The notes below the pieces were generated by a model. It searched no databases. It was not told the origin of the DNA and worked only from the letters and a program-made list of their open reading frames with translations. From Paenibacillus dauci (GTDB taxonomy: Bacteria; Bacillota; Bacilli; Paenibacillales; Paenibacillaceae), in the NCBI RefSeq assembly GCF_000971985.1, contig NZ_LAQQ01000005.1, forward strand, positions 434,001 to 498,000: 64,000 bases of DNA. The letters run 5' to 3'. How positions within the stretch are numbered: position 1 is the stretch's first letter; each line of letters opens with the position of its first letter. This document shows, piece after piece, positions 45,911-56,050 of the stretch. The position numbers and the translations under genes were made by a program.

Positions 45911-48013
45911 TTATTTGATAAATGCATTCGGATCAATAATCAAAGCAACCTGGCCGTCTCCCAAGATAGTTGCACCGGAGATGCCGCGTGTTTCCGGCAG
46001 GTAACTTCCCAGACTTTTCAGAACGATTTCGTTCTGGCCGATGAAGTTCTCTACTGCAATAGCTGCCAGTTTGTCACCTTTTCGGATAACCACAATCTCG
46101 GTTTCTTCCTCTTCACGCTCATCGAAGTCAGGAACTTCAAATACACGGCTGAGGGACAGAAGCGGGATATGCGTATCGCGATAAGGAATCAGCTGACTGC
46201 CATGCAGATCACGTACCTGCTTCGCTTTGATGATGCCGGTTTCCACAATTGAAGTCAGTGGAATCGCATATTTTTCCGATCCGACACGGATCAGCATTGC
46301 CGAAATGATGGACAGTGTCAGTGGCAGCTGTACAGAGAACTTCGTCCCTTTTCCAAGTTCGGAAGTAACCATAACATGGCCACCCAGAGAGGTGATTTTG
46401 GATTTAACTACATCCAGACCAACACCGCGTCCCGATACGTCAGAGATAACCTCAGCCGTACTGAAACCTGGAGCAAACAGAAGTTGATACACTTCCTCGT
46501 CCTTCATGGTGTTAGCTACATCCTGTGATACAATGCCATTTTTGATTGCTTTGTTGAGAACATTCTCACGATTGATACCACGGCCATCATCCTCGATCTC
46601 GATGAATACATGGTTACCGCTATGGAATGCACTCAGTTTGACTGTACCTGTCTCTTCCTTGCCAGCTGCTATACGATCGGCTACCGGTTCTACACCATGG
46701 TCTACCGAGTTGCGAAGCAAGTGAACGAGCGGGTCGCCAATCTCGTCAATAACCGTACGATCCAGCTCGGTTTCGGAGCCGATGATGATCAGATCCAGCT
46801 TCTTATCAAGCGATTTAGCAAGGTCGCGTACCATACGAGGGAAGCGGTTGAATACTGTATCTACCGGTACCATCCGTAGTTTGAGGACGATATTTTGCAG
46901 ATCCGTGCTTACACGTCCCATATGCTCTACAGTATCGGTGAGTGCCGGAACTTTCACTTCACTTGCCAGCTGTTCCAACCGAACACGGTCAATCAACAGT
47001 TCGCTGAACAGATTCATCAGTACATCCAGACGGTCGATATCGACACGAATCGTACGTGATGGTGCTGGTGCCGGTGCTTTAGCTGCCTTTGGAGCCGCTG
47101 CGGGAGCCGCTTTTGGCGCAGCTGGAGCAGGCGTTGGAGCTGCTGCTGGCGTTTGTGCTACAGGAGCCGCAGCTTCAGTTGCTTCAGGCTCTACTGCCGG
47201 TGCAGCAGACATCTCTTTGAGGGATTGTGCATCCAGGCGTGTTACATTCACACTTTCTATTTCGGAAATGCTCGTTACCATCGGTTCCAGCTCAGCTGGG
47301 TCTTTTTGCGTAACATAATACAGAGAGAAACTGCGTTCGAATTTATCCTGCTCAATATCCTGAGTGGAAGGTTCGGATTTGATAACGTCACCGTAACGTT
47401 CCAACAGATCGAACACCATATAGGCACGAACTGCTTTGAGCTGACAATCTTCACGAATGGCTACTTCCATATACAATGCCTGATGGCCTTCTGCCATGGA
47501 TTGTTCAATAACCGATTGCTGGAATTCATCCAGCTGAATGCCTTTGCTGTCTTTAACAGCAATATTCGCTGAAGCAGCTGGTGCTGCAGCAGGAGCCGTT
47601 GCGGCCGCTGCCGGTGCGCCGGCTGCAGGAATATCTCCGCGTACGATTGCCTGTAGTGATTCCACAATGGCAGTAACGTCTGCTTTACCTTCTCCGCCCT
47701 GTGTAATGTCCTGTACCATCGATTCGAGGGCATCCAGTCCTTTGAACAGGGTATCAAAGATAAATTCCTGCATAGCGAGCTTTTCGTTACGTACCAGATC
47801 CAGTACGTTTTCCATCTGGTGCGTCAACGCCGCCAGATCTTCAAATCCCATTGTAGCAGCCATCCCCTTCAGCGTATGCGCTGAGCGGAAAATAACCTGT
47901 ACAATACCCAGGTCTGTAGGGTTGCTTTCTAGTTCCAGCATTTTTTCATTCAATGACTGCAGATGATCGTTCGACTCATCAATAAACATGGATAAATATT
48001 GATTCATGTCCAT
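45911..48013 (-). CDS. cheA: chemotaxis histidine kinase CheA
   Basis: Receptor-coupled kinase for CheY and CheB. 700 residues: P1 with the phospho-His at about 46 (HTLKGMAATMG), P2 at about 175-265, an Ala/Pro-rich linker at about 270-320, dimerisation P3, ATPase P4 with GDPLVHLLRNSVDHG, DDGRGI and DVSGRGVGLDV, and a CheW-like P5. The ATG follows AGGAGG. It follows cheB. Confidence 0.97.
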   Translation of the reverse strand: MDMNQYLSMFIDESNDHLQSLNEKMLELESNPTDLGIVQVIFRSAHTLKGMAATMGFEDLAALTHQMENVLDLVRNEKLAMQEFIFDTLFKGLDALESMVQDITQGGEGKADVTAIVESLQAIVRGDIPAAGAPAAAATAPAAAPAASANIAVKDSKGIQLDEFQQSVIEQSMAEGHQALYMEVAIREDCQLKAVRAYMVFDLLERYGDVIKSEPSTQDIEQDKFERSFSLYYVTQKDPAELEPMVTSISEIESVNVTRLDAQSLKEMSAAPAVEPEATEAAAPVAQTPAAAPTPAPAAPKAAPAAAPKAAKAPAPAPSRTIRVDIDRLDVLMNLFSELLIDRVRLEQLASEVKVPALTDTVEHMGRVSTDLQNIVLKLRMVPVDTVFNRFPRMVRDLAKSLDKKLDLIIIGSETELDRTVIDEIGDPLVHLLRNSVDHGVEPVADRIAAGKEETGTVKLSAFHSGNHVFIEIEDDGRGINRENVLNKAIKNGIVSQDVANTMKDEEVYQLLFAPGFSTAEVISDVSGRGVGLDVVKSKITSLGGHVMVTSELGKGTKFSVQLPLTLSIISAMLIRVGSEKYAIPLTSIVETGIIKAKQVRDLHGSQLIPYRDTHIPLLSLSRVFEVPDFDEREEEETEIVVIRKGDKLAAIAVENFIGQNEIVLKSLGSYLPETRGISGATILGDGQVALIIDPNAFIK

Positions 48014-48057
48014 CGTGAGACACCTCCTCCATAAAGTAACATAATGCTTGTTATAAG

Positions 48058-49518
48058 CTATTTAACGATTTGTACAAGTTTAGGCGCAATTTCAGGTAAT
48101 GGCAGGAGGTGGTTTACACATCCAAGCTCTACAGCCGATCTCGGCATTCCGTACACGACACAGGTATCTTCGTTTTCTGCGAAGGTAGGGATTACTCCAC
48201 TGTCGTATAAATTTTTCATTTCCTTTGCGCCATCGCTTCCCATTCCCGTCATAATGACAGCGTAACGCTGAAGATCGGAGAATGGACGGATTGAGGCAAA
48301 AAGAGTATCCACAGAAGGACGATGCCCATTGCGCGGAGGTTCCTGCGAAAGTTGGATACGATAGCCGCCCTGACTACGGGATACTGTCATATGATAACCT
48401 CCTGGCGCAATATAAGCTGTTCCTGGTTGAAGCGGCATTCCATGTTCGGCTTCTACTACAGTAATCTGGCTCAGGCTGTTTAGTCGCTGAGCAAGAGAAC
48501 GTGTGAAGTTCGGCGGCATATGCTGCACGATCACGATAGGAGCCGGGAAATTTGCTGGAATCTTCTCAAGAAAGCTTTTTAATGCTCTAGGTCCACCAGT
48601 TGAGCAGCCTACAGCCACCAGTTTGCCAATAGAAGCCGCAGGAGCGTCTGTGTGGGAAGTTTTACCTGCAACAGGACCCGAAGGAGCAGAAGCAGGCGAA
48701 GATGGAACGGAAGGCTTCTCAGGCTCTTTACGCGACAACGGATTTATTGGTGCCCCTGGCGTTTTTGGTACTTTCGGTTCAGCAGGCTTAAGTGGGCTCG
48801 CTGCGGTAGACCGTGACTCCGTTGATTTTGGAGGCACAGCTGGTCTGGTTGGACCAAGATCTTCATTACGTCCAGGCCGAGCTAACCGGTTATTAAGCGG
48901 TGGTGCAGATTTGCCGGCAGGCGGTGGATTAAGAATCCCAGGTTGAGGACGCCGGGAAGAATCCTCGATAGACGATTTATTAGGATGAGGCGCTGCCTGA
49001 GAAGAAGAAGAAGGAGTAATGCTCTCTTCACGTTTCTTCTCAACTTCCGGCAGGGATGGCGACGGAGCAGCGTCAGCCGCCATGGTTTTCTGTTCCGCCC
49101 GTTTGCGGCGTCTTTCCAATACATGTACAGCTGTATTGAGCTGTCTGAGCAGCTGTTGTCCCACTTCTTCGATATCCTGGGAATTACTGACTGAAGGTTT
49201 ACGGATAAAGTCAAAGGCACCATTCTCCAGCGCCATGATTGTCTCTCGCATTCCTTGCTCATTAATGCCCGACAGCATAATGACCGGAACCGGACGCTGA
49301 GCCATAATCACTTTCAGCGCTTCCAAACCATTCATTTCGGGCATTTCAACATCCATTGTAACTACATCGGGTTTAAGCTCCATAACTTTCTGGGTAGCTT
49401 CTAATCCGTTATTTGCTGTGTCAATTACCTGGAAAGTAGCGTCAGCCTCAATCAAGTCAGAAATAATTTTTCGCATGAACGGGGAGTCGTCTACAACCAG
49501 TACTTTATAAGTTGCCAT
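48058..49518 (-). CDS. cheB: chemotaxis-specific methylesterase CheB with a long linker
   Basis: Removes methyl groups from receptors when phosphorylated. 486 residues: receiver domain (VDDSPFMRKI; phospho-Asp in VVTMDVEMPEMNG near 55), a linker at about 150-290 rich in P, S, K and R, and the esterase domain with the catalytic Ser in GCSTGGP near 306, His in QHMPPNF near 332 and Asp in MGSDGAK near 428. B. subtilis CheB is about 357 residues, so the linker is roughly 120 residues longer. Confidence 0.95.
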   Translation of the reverse strand: MATYKVLVVDDSPFMRKIISDLIEADATFQVIDTANNGLEATQKVMELKPDVVTMDVEMPEMNGLEALKVIMAQRPVPVIMLSGINEQGMRETIMALENGAFDFIRKPSVSNSQDIEEVGQQLLRQLNTAVHVLERRRKRAEQKTMAADAAPSPSLPEVEKKREESITPSSSSQAAPHPNKSSIEDSSRRPQPGILNPPPAGKSAPPLNNRLARPGRNEDLGPTRPAVPPKSTESRSTAASPLKPAEPKVPKTPGAPINPLSRKEPEKPSVPSSPASAPSGPVAGKTSHTDAPAASIGKLVAVGCSTGGPRALKSFLEKIPANFPAPIVIVQHMPPNFTRSLAQRLNSLSQITVVEAEHGMPLQPGTAYIAPGGYHMTVSRSQGGYRIQLSQEPPRNGHRPSVDTLFASIRPFSDLQRYAVIMTGMGSDGAKEMKNLYDSGVIPTFAENEDTCVVYGMPRSAVELGCVNHLLPLPEIAPKLVQIVK

Positions 49519-49545
49519 AGTGATAGCACCTCTGTCCCTACAGAA

Positions 49546-50436
49546 TCATTTAGTACGCCGCATCCACTTCTGTATAAATCCTTTGATTCCTGTTAAGCTT
49601 CCTTCCTGATGTGCATCCGGTGAAACCACATATTGCATCGCCAGGTTTTGAATGTCCCTCGAAGCGTGACATCCAGGAGCATGGATTGAAAAGGGAACCT
49701 GCTTTTTGACCGACTGGCTGACATGAGCATCATCACTTACAAATCCCAGCATTGGAATTTCGAGATTCAGAAAGCGGCTGGTAACCAGCCTGATTTTGTC
49801 GGAGGTTTGCACCGCTTCCTTTTGACTCTCTGCCCGATTGACTACCAATTTGAAGTTTGTACTCTCTTCCATACCGTAGACTACTTTGATCAGCGCATAA
49901 GCATCGGTGATCGCTGTTGGCTCCGGAGTCGTGACTACAATACATTCATCAGCCGACATAATAAACTGCAAAGTTTCCTTCGAAAGTCCCGCTCCTGTAT
50001 CAAACAGGATATAATCCATATCGGCAGCAATTTTTTGAATTTGAGTAGTAAAGTAAACTAAATCTTTCTCAGAGAGCGAAAATAATGAATTTAAGCCCGA
50101 TCCACCAGCAATATAAGGCAGTGAACCTGCACCTTTTTCAATAATTTCATCAATCTGTTTTTCCCCGCTTAAAAGATGCGAGAGATTGTATTGCGAACGC
50201 ACGCCCATCAAAACATCGATATTTGCCATTCCTATATCTGCATCGAATACAAGAACTTTACGTCCAAGGCGCTGCAGGGCAAGTGCGAAATTCAATGTGA
50301 AATTCGACTTTCCCACACCGCCCTTCCCACTCGTCACGGCAACAAACTTAGCGTTTTTCGCACCGCGTTCAGGAGCTTCAAGAGCTTTGGCTTTGGCAGA
50401 CATCAGGTTTCTTAACGATTGGGCCTGGTCCATCAT
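49546..50436 (-). CDS. flhG: flagellar number regulator FlhG (MinD-like ATPase)
   Basis: Deviant Walker A ParA/MinD ATPase that controls flagellar position and number with FlhF. 296 residues with SGKGGVGKSNF near 34, an activator helix at the N-terminus (DQAQSLRNLM), and FDTGAGLS. It overlaps flhF by four bases. Confidence 0.95.
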   Translation of the reverse strand: MMDQAQSLRNLMSAKAKALEAPERGAKNAKFVAVTSGKGGVGKSNFTLNFALALQRLGRKVLVFDADIGMANIDVLMGVRSQYNLSHLLSGEKQIDEIIEKGAGSLPYIAGGSGLNSLFSLSEKDLVYFTTQIQKIAADMDYILFDTGAGLSKETLQFIMSADECIVVTTPEPTAITDAYALIKVVYGMEESTNFKLVVNRAESQKEAVQTSDKIRLVTSRFLNLEIPMLGFVSDDAHVSQSVKKQVPFSIHAPGCHASRDIQNLAMQYVVSPDAHQEGSLTGIKGFIQKWMRRTK

Positions 50437-51770
50437 GGCAAGATTTCTCCCAATAACAGATTTGCCAGAAAATCAGGACTTGGCATAAGCAGATCATCCG
50501 GCACATTCTGTCCATTGGTCATATAGGACAGACGCAGCGGATGATCTTGCAACAAGTTAAACAGCGCACCATAACTTCCTGTCTCATCAGCCTTGGTAAA
50601 AATCACTTTATCCAGTGGGTACTTGCTGAAATGATCAGTAATTGTGCGCATATCTTCCGTTTTGGATGTCAGTGCCAGCACCAGATACGTCTCACTTTGT
50701 TCCAGCGGAGCCAGAAGGCTTTGCAGTTCAGATACCAGCAGCTCATTTCTGTAATTGCGCCCAGCCGTATCCATCAGAATCAGATCACATTCGGATAGAC
50801 GCTGCAAAGCACGCTGCAAGTCTCCTGGTGATTGAGCTACCTCAAGCGGTACACCAAGGATGGAAGCATAGGTTCTTAGCTGTTCTACAGCCGATATACG
50901 ATACGTATCGGACGTGATAAATCCTACTTTGCGTTTGTATTTGAATAACTGCTCGGCAGCAAGCTTGGCGATGGTAGTCGTCTTTCCTACCCCGGTTGGA
51001 CCAGCAATATACACGATACGGGTCTCTGCAGCAATACCGCCACCAATTCGTGAGTCGGTAAATTGCTCAATTTGTGCTTTTGCTGCCAATTTGGCTTCAC
51101 TGGCTGTCATAGACTCCAGATTGGCAGACTGCTCTACAATGCGGTCCATCCATTGATCCAGCAATGGTTGTTCAATGCCCTGGGATTTAAGCTGGTTCAT
51201 AAGATTATGAAGTGACTCCGGCAGTTCAGCTCTTTCCTTGTCCCGTGTCAGATCGGCCATCATCTGCTTCATCTGTCGCAGTTCTTCAAAGAGACGCTGC
51301 TCGGACATCTGATCTGCCGGATCGGATAGGGGACTTGCTACCGTAGCTGCTGGTGCCTGGACGTGCTGCAATCTTGCACGATCCACTTCAGGTACAAAAG
51401 GTTCTTCTTCCGGCAGTGGAGATACCGCTGCCGGTGCAGAAGATACAGCCGCCGGTTGATCCGCTGCAAGTGCCTGACGCATAGATTCTGCAAAAGCCTG
51501 GCTAGACTTACGATAAGCATCCGGAACGGCTTTTTTGGGAACAGGAGTAGCCGCTGTGACAACAGGTTCAGGCTGCGCTTTGGGTGCTTCCTGGACCTGT
51601 TCTTTTTCTACTGCTGCGATAACTTCGATTTTCTTTTTTTGGAACATGCCCAGAAATCCGCCGGTTTTCAGTTCCTTGGTGCTCAGTATAACGGCGTCAC
51701 TGCCCAGATCTGTGCGTATTTTCAGCATGGCGTCCGGCATCGTATCAACGATATAGCGTTTTACTCTCAT
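50433..51770 (-). CDS. flhF: flagellar biosynthesis GTPase FlhF
   Basis: SRP-family GTPase (SIMIBI class) guiding flagellum placement. 445 residues: basic N-terminal B domain, an Ala/Pro/Val-rich linker (about 65-150), and the NG domain with GPTGVGKTT near 257, DTAGRNYRNE and TKADETGS. It is longer than B. subtilis FlhF (about 366) through the linker. It overlaps flhA by four bases. Confidence 0.95.
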   Translation of the reverse strand: MRVKRYIVDTMPDAMLKIRTDLGSDAVILSTKELKTGGFLGMFQKKKIEVIAAVEKEQVQEAPKAQPEPVVTAATPVPKKAVPDAYRKSSQAFAESMRQALAADQPAAVSSAPAAVSPLPEEEPFVPEVDRARLQHVQAPAATVASPLSDPADQMSEQRLFEELRQMKQMMADLTRDKERAELPESLHNLMNQLKSQGIEQPLLDQWMDRIVEQSANLESMTASEAKLAAKAQIEQFTDSRIGGGIAAETRIVYIAGPTGVGKTTTIAKLAAEQLFKYKRKVGFITSDTYRISAVEQLRTYASILGVPLEVAQSPGDLQRALQRLSECDLILMDTAGRNYRNELLVSELQSLLAPLEQSETYLVLALTSKTEDMRTITDHFSKYPLDKVIFTKADETGSYGALFNLLQDHPLRLSYMTNGQNVPDDLLMPSPDFLANLLLGEILP

Positions 51771-53800
51771 AAGTTCACCACCCCGACACTCTGAATTTCA
51801 ACATTCGGTTCCAGTTCGCTATAGGATAAAACGGGTATATCCTGCATGGTACGTTCAATCAACTGTCGCAGATACATACGTATTGCCGGTGAAGTCAGCA
51901 CAACAGGCTGTTGTCCCATTTGGAGCAGACGGTTAACCTGCTCGTTAATCTTCTGATACATCGATTGCGTAGATACAGGGTCCAGTGCAAGATAGGTACC
52001 TTGCTCGGATTGCTGCACACTTTCTGCAATTTTCTTTTCCAGGTTAGGACCGACCGTAATCACGCGCAGTGTCTCGCCTTGGCTTGTAAACTGCTGTGTA
52101 ATCTGACGTGACAGAGATTGGCGTACATATTCGGTCAATACATCCGGATCTTTGGTGTAAGCTCCATAATCTGCTAATGTCTCAAAAATGGTTACCATGT
52201 CGCGAATGGATATTTTCTCTTTTAATAATTTAACCAATACTTTCTGTACATCACCTACAGATAGTACAGAAGGAATAAGTTCATCTACCAATACAGGGTA
52301 ATTCTCACGCAGATTGTCGACCAGAGAGCGTGTCTCCTGACGTCCCAGCAATTCGTGGGAATGCTTTTTAATCAGCTCGGTCAGATGCGTAGCTACCACC
52401 GAAGGTGGATCGACTACCGTATAGCCCGATAATTCGGCACGGTCTTTGGTCAATTCATCAATCCATAGAGCAGGCAGACCGAATGCTGGTTCTAAAGTCT
52501 CTATACCCGTAATGGAATCATCATCAAAACCAGGACTCATGGCCAGGTAGTGGTTTAGTAATAATTCACCACCGCCTACAATATTCCCTTTAATTTTGAT
52601 TACATATTCATTTGGTTTCAACTGGATATTATCGCGAATACGAATAACAGGGACCACAAGACCCAGTTCCAGTGCGCATTGACGACGAATCATAATAATC
52701 CGATCCAGCAAATCTCCGCCCTGCTGTGTATCTGCCAGCGGAATCAATCCATAACCAAATTCGAATTCGATTGGATCGATCTGCAGCAGATTGATTACAC
52801 TTTCCGGACTGCGCACTTCTTCGATCTGCTGTTCTTCTTCGTGTTGTTCGGCTTCCACCATCTTCTGAGTGAGATTTGCCTGCATACGGCGCGCTGCAAT
52901 AAACAGCAGAATCGCCAGCGGGAAAGTCGTGAGGAAGTGAATAGGTGTAAATAAACCCAGCAGCGTAATAACGCCCGCTACAATATAGAGCAAAGTTGGA
53001 TAGGAAAACAGCTGCTTGGTAATATCATCAGCCAGATTGCCTTCGGAAGATGCACGGGTAACGATCAGACCTGCTGCTGTAGAAATAAGAAGCGCCGGAA
53101 TCTGACTTACCAGACCATCACCGATCGTCAATATGGAATACGTCGAAAGAGCATCAGCGAATGCCATTCCATGAATCGCTATCCCAATAATAAATCCACC
53201 AATCAAGTTGATCAGGAGGATAATAATACCTGCAATAGCATCCCCTTTAACGAACTTACTCGCACCATCCATTGCACCATAGAAATCGGCTTCACGTTCA
53301 ATTTTGCTGCGTCGTTCTCTGGCTTGTTGTTCGTTGATCAGACCTGCGTTCAAATCCGCATCGATACTCATCTGCTTACCGGGCATTGCATCGAGTGTAA
53401 AACGAGCTCCTACCTCTGCTACCCGTTCCGAACCTTTAGTAATAACGATAAATTGAACAATAACCAGAATCAGGAAGACAATGAAACCTACTGCTATCTG
53501 TCCACCAGCTACCCAGCTGCCGAATGTGGCAACAACCGACCCTGCTTCACCTTGTCCGAGGATCAATTTGGTTGTAGATATATTAAGCGCCAGGCGGAAT
53601 AATGTTGTAATCAACAGCATTGCAGGGAATATGGAAAATTCCAGCGCTTCCTTGGTATTCATCGCAATCAGCAAAATAATCATTGCCAGTGAGATATTTA
53701 CGATGAGTAATACGTCGAGCAGCCATGCCGGGATCGGAAGAATCATCATCATAATAATTCCAATAACGCCTACAAGGACAACCAGGTCTTTTTTCTTCAA
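51767..53800 (-). CDS. flhA: flagellar export gate protein FlhA
   Basis: Export gate of the flagellar type III secretion system. 677 residues: about eight N-terminal membrane spans, the cytoplasmic FHIPEP-type region (GARFTLDAMPGKQMSIDADLNAGLI), and a C-terminal docking domain. The start is TTG at 53800 behind GGAGGG. Confidence 0.97.
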   Translation of the reverse strand: MKKKDLVVLVGVIGIIMMMILPIPAWLLDVLLIVNISLAMIILLIAMNTKEALEFSIFPAMLLITTLFRLALNISTTKLILGQGEAGSVVATFGSWVAGGQIAVGFIVFLILVIVQFIVITKGSERVAEVGARFTLDAMPGKQMSIDADLNAGLINEQQARERRSKIEREADFYGAMDGASKFVKGDAIAGIIILLINLIGGFIIGIAIHGMAFADALSTYSILTIGDGLVSQIPALLISTAAGLIVTRASSEGNLADDITKQLFSYPTLLYIVAGVITLLGLFTPIHFLTTFPLAILLFIAARRMQANLTQKMVEAEQHEEEQQIEEVRSPESVINLLQIDPIEFEFGYGLIPLADTQQGGDLLDRIIMIRRQCALELGLVVPVIRIRDNIQLKPNEYVIKIKGNIVGGGELLLNHYLAMSPGFDDDSITGIETLEPAFGLPALWIDELTKDRAELSGYTVVDPPSVVATHLTELIKKHSHELLGRQETRSLVDNLRENYPVLVDELIPSVLSVGDVQKVLVKLLKEKISIRDMVTIFETLADYGAYTKDPDVLTEYVRQSLSRQITQQFTSQGETLRVITVGPNLEKKIAESVQQSEQGTYLALDPVSTQSMYQKINEQVNRLLQMGQQPVVLTSPAIRMYLRQLIERTMQDIPVLSYSELEPNVEIQSVGVVNL

Positions 53801-53822
53801 TGTTATTCAGCCCTCCGATCCC

Positions 53823-54911
53823 TTACTTTGTTTTACCTCTGACTTTGTATACATAAGCGAGAACTTCCGCTACAGCCTGGAACAAATCTGCGGGTATGGA
53901 CTCACCAATTTCAGTTCTTGCAAACAATGCTCGTGCCAGTGGTTTATTTTCCATAATCACTACACGATTTTGTTTGGCGACTTCTCTAATTCGTAATGCC
54001 ATATGATCCTGCCCTTTTGCGATTACTTGTGGTGCAGCCATTTGTGAATTGTCATATTTCAGGGCTACTGCAAAGTGAGTAGGGTTGGTAATGATAACAT
54101 CGGCATTAGGAACTTCTTGCATCATCCGTTGCATCGCCATACGGCGCTGCCTTTCACGGATTTTACCTTTTATTAACGGATCCCCTTCCGACTTTTTGTA
54201 TTCATCCTTGATATCCTGCTTGGACATCCGAATTCCTTTGTTATGCTCGTATCGCTGATACATGTAATCAAAGATAGCGAGTATAAATAGAGCCACGCCT
54301 ACTTTGATTCCAAGATTGACTGTCAGCCCGCCTGCAAAATGAAGAATCGCTTCAACAGACATATACGCTGTTTTGGAAATCTCATGGAGCGCTCCATTCA
54401 GAGTGGTATACACCAGATATCCAATCACACTCATTTTTAGTACTGATTTAACAAATTCCACTAATGAGCGGATAGAAACAATATTTTTAAAACCTTTAAT
54501 AGGATCCAGCTTGCTAAACTTGGGCATGATCGGCTCTCCTGTAAGCAGAAAGCCTACCTGCGCATAACTCGTCGCTAATGCTAATACCACCACAATGCCG
54601 AAGACCGGAGCCAACAGTAGTAAAATCTGTATGGCATATTGGCCCAACATCTGCATAATGTTGGCAATCGTTACATCGGTAGACAGCCGATGAATGAAGG
54701 CATCCGTAAACAGCCAGGTAATACGTTTCATATAAAAGTCATTAAACATAAGCAAGCAGAATATCCCACCCAGCATGATTGCTGATCCTGGTATATCCAT
54801 ACTTTTTGCAACCTGCCCTTTTTTACGGGTCTCCCTGCGTTTCTGGGGCGTTGCCTCCTCTGTTTTCTCACCGGAGAACAACTGCAGATTCATACGTAAC
54901 CTGAATGCCAA
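53823..54911 (-). CDS. flhB: flagellar export switch protein FlhB
   Basis: Controls the change from rod/hook to filament export. 362 residues: basic N-terminus with EKTEEATPQKRRETRKKGQVAKS, four membrane spans, and the self-cleaving NPTH motif near 277. The start is TTG at 54911, seven bases after GGAGG; an ATG at 54893 lacks a site at proper distance. Confidence 0.96.
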   Translation of the reverse strand: MAFRLRMNLQLFSGEKTEEATPQKRRETRKKGQVAKSMDIPGSAIMLGGIFCLLMFNDFYMKRITWLFTDAFIHRLSTDVTIANIMQMLGQYAIQILLLLAPVFGIVVVLALATSYAQVGFLLTGEPIMPKFSKLDPIKGFKNIVSIRSLVEFVKSVLKMSVIGYLVYTTLNGALHEISKTAYMSVEAILHFAGGLTVNLGIKVGVALFILAIFDYMYQRYEHNKGIRMSKQDIKDEYKKSEGDPLIKGKIRERQRRMAMQRMMQEVPNADVIITNPTHFAVALKYDNSQMAAPQVIAKGQDHMALRIREVAKQNRVVIMENKPLARALFARTEIGESIPADLFQAVAEVLAYVYKVRGKTK

Positions 54912-54935
54912 TGGACAGCCTCCTTTCTTCGAAGT

Positions 54936-55733
54936 CTACTTGGATGGTGGTGCTGTACCCATTACTTTTAGTAAAGATTGCATCGCCTGAAACAACTGTC
55001 CAAACAAGTGTTCAAATATAAAAGCAAAACTTGGCGTCAGCAGCATCAGCATGATCAAACCAATAATGATTTTGACAGGTACGCCAATGACAAAAATATT
55101 GAACTGTGGAGCACTTCGTGCCAGAAATCCAAGTCCCACATCTGTCAGGAACATGGCTACTACGATAGGTGCGGCCATCTGAAAAGCAATCATAAACGAG
55201 TTACTGAATGTACGAATCAAAAACTCACTGATCGATCCATTCGTCATTTTGCTCATGATCTCTGCATCCAGCGGTATCCAGTCATAGCTGTACAATACGG
55301 ATTGAATCAGATAATGATGACCATTCATACTCAGAAATAGCAGGATGGCAAACATGTATTTGAAGTTACCGATCATCGGAGCAGAAGCTCCAGTCAAAGG
55401 ATCAAATACGCTGGCAATACCAAACCCTGTCTGAATATCGATAAATGAACCGGCCATCTGGATAACCGTAAACATCAGATAAGCGACATAGCCGAGCAAC
55501 AAACCGATCATAACTTCACGAAGCACCAGCAGTACATATAATCCGGCTTCTTCCGGTATAGTTACCGATGTTCCTTTGATCAGATAAATCAAAAGTGAGA
55601 TAAAAAAAGCGATGCCTATCTTAAAGGTGTTAGGTACGCTTCTGGATGAAAAAATAGGTGATATTACAAAAAAAGCGGTCATTCGACAAAAAACAAGCAA
55701 AAAAACAGGAAAACTTTGTAGCAGTGTCTCCAT
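54936..55733 (-). CDS. fliR: flagellar export protein FliR
   Basis: Core of the FliPQR export gate. About 265 residues with six membrane segments, RMTAFFVISPIFSSRSVPNTFKIG early, and GFGIASVFDP. The ATG at 55733 is preferred over a TTG at 55739. It lies 11 bases after fliQ. Confidence 0.94.
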   Translation of the reverse strand: METLLQSFPVFLLVFCRMTAFFVISPIFSSRSVPNTFKIGIAFFISLLIYLIKGTSVTIPEEAGLYVLLVLREVMIGLLLGYVAYLMFTVIQMAGSFIDIQTGFGIASVFDPLTGASAPMIGNFKYMFAILLFLSMNGHHYLIQSVLYSYDWIPLDAEIMSKMTNGSISEFLIRTFSNSFMIAFQMAAPIVVAMFLTDVGLGFLARSAPQFNIFVIGVPVKIIIGLIMLMLLTPSFAFIFEHLFGQLFQAMQSLLKVMGTAPPSK

Positions 55734-55744
55734 AAGCAATCAGC

Positions 55745-56014
55745 CTAACCAATGTATTTGTATAGATTGCCCAGGATATCGCCAGTGTAATCAACCATAA
55801 CTGTTAATATCCATGGACCAAATAACAGCAGTGCGAGCATTACAGCTACGATTTTAGGTACAAAGGCAAGAGTTTGCTCCTGGATCTGGGTAGTGGCCTG
55901 AAAAATACTGACGATCAGACCCACTACAAGTCCCAGAATAAGCATCGGTGCACTGATTTTTAAAACGGTGTATACCGCTTGTCCTGCCATACCGATGATA
56001 AACTCCGAACTCAT
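55745..56014 (-). CDS. fliQ: flagellar export protein FliQ
   Basis: 89-residue export-gate component with two membrane spans and the family segment GLVVGLIVSIFQATTQIQEQTLAFVPKI. The ATG follows GGGAGG. Confidence 0.95.
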   Translation of the reverse strand: MSSEFIIGMAGQAVYTVLKISAPMLILGLVVGLIVSIFQATTQIQEQTLAFVPKIVAVMLALLLFGPWILTVMVDYTGDILGNLYKYIG

Positions 56015-56050
56015 GATTTACCTCCCTTAATCAGGTGTTTGGGTGCTGCA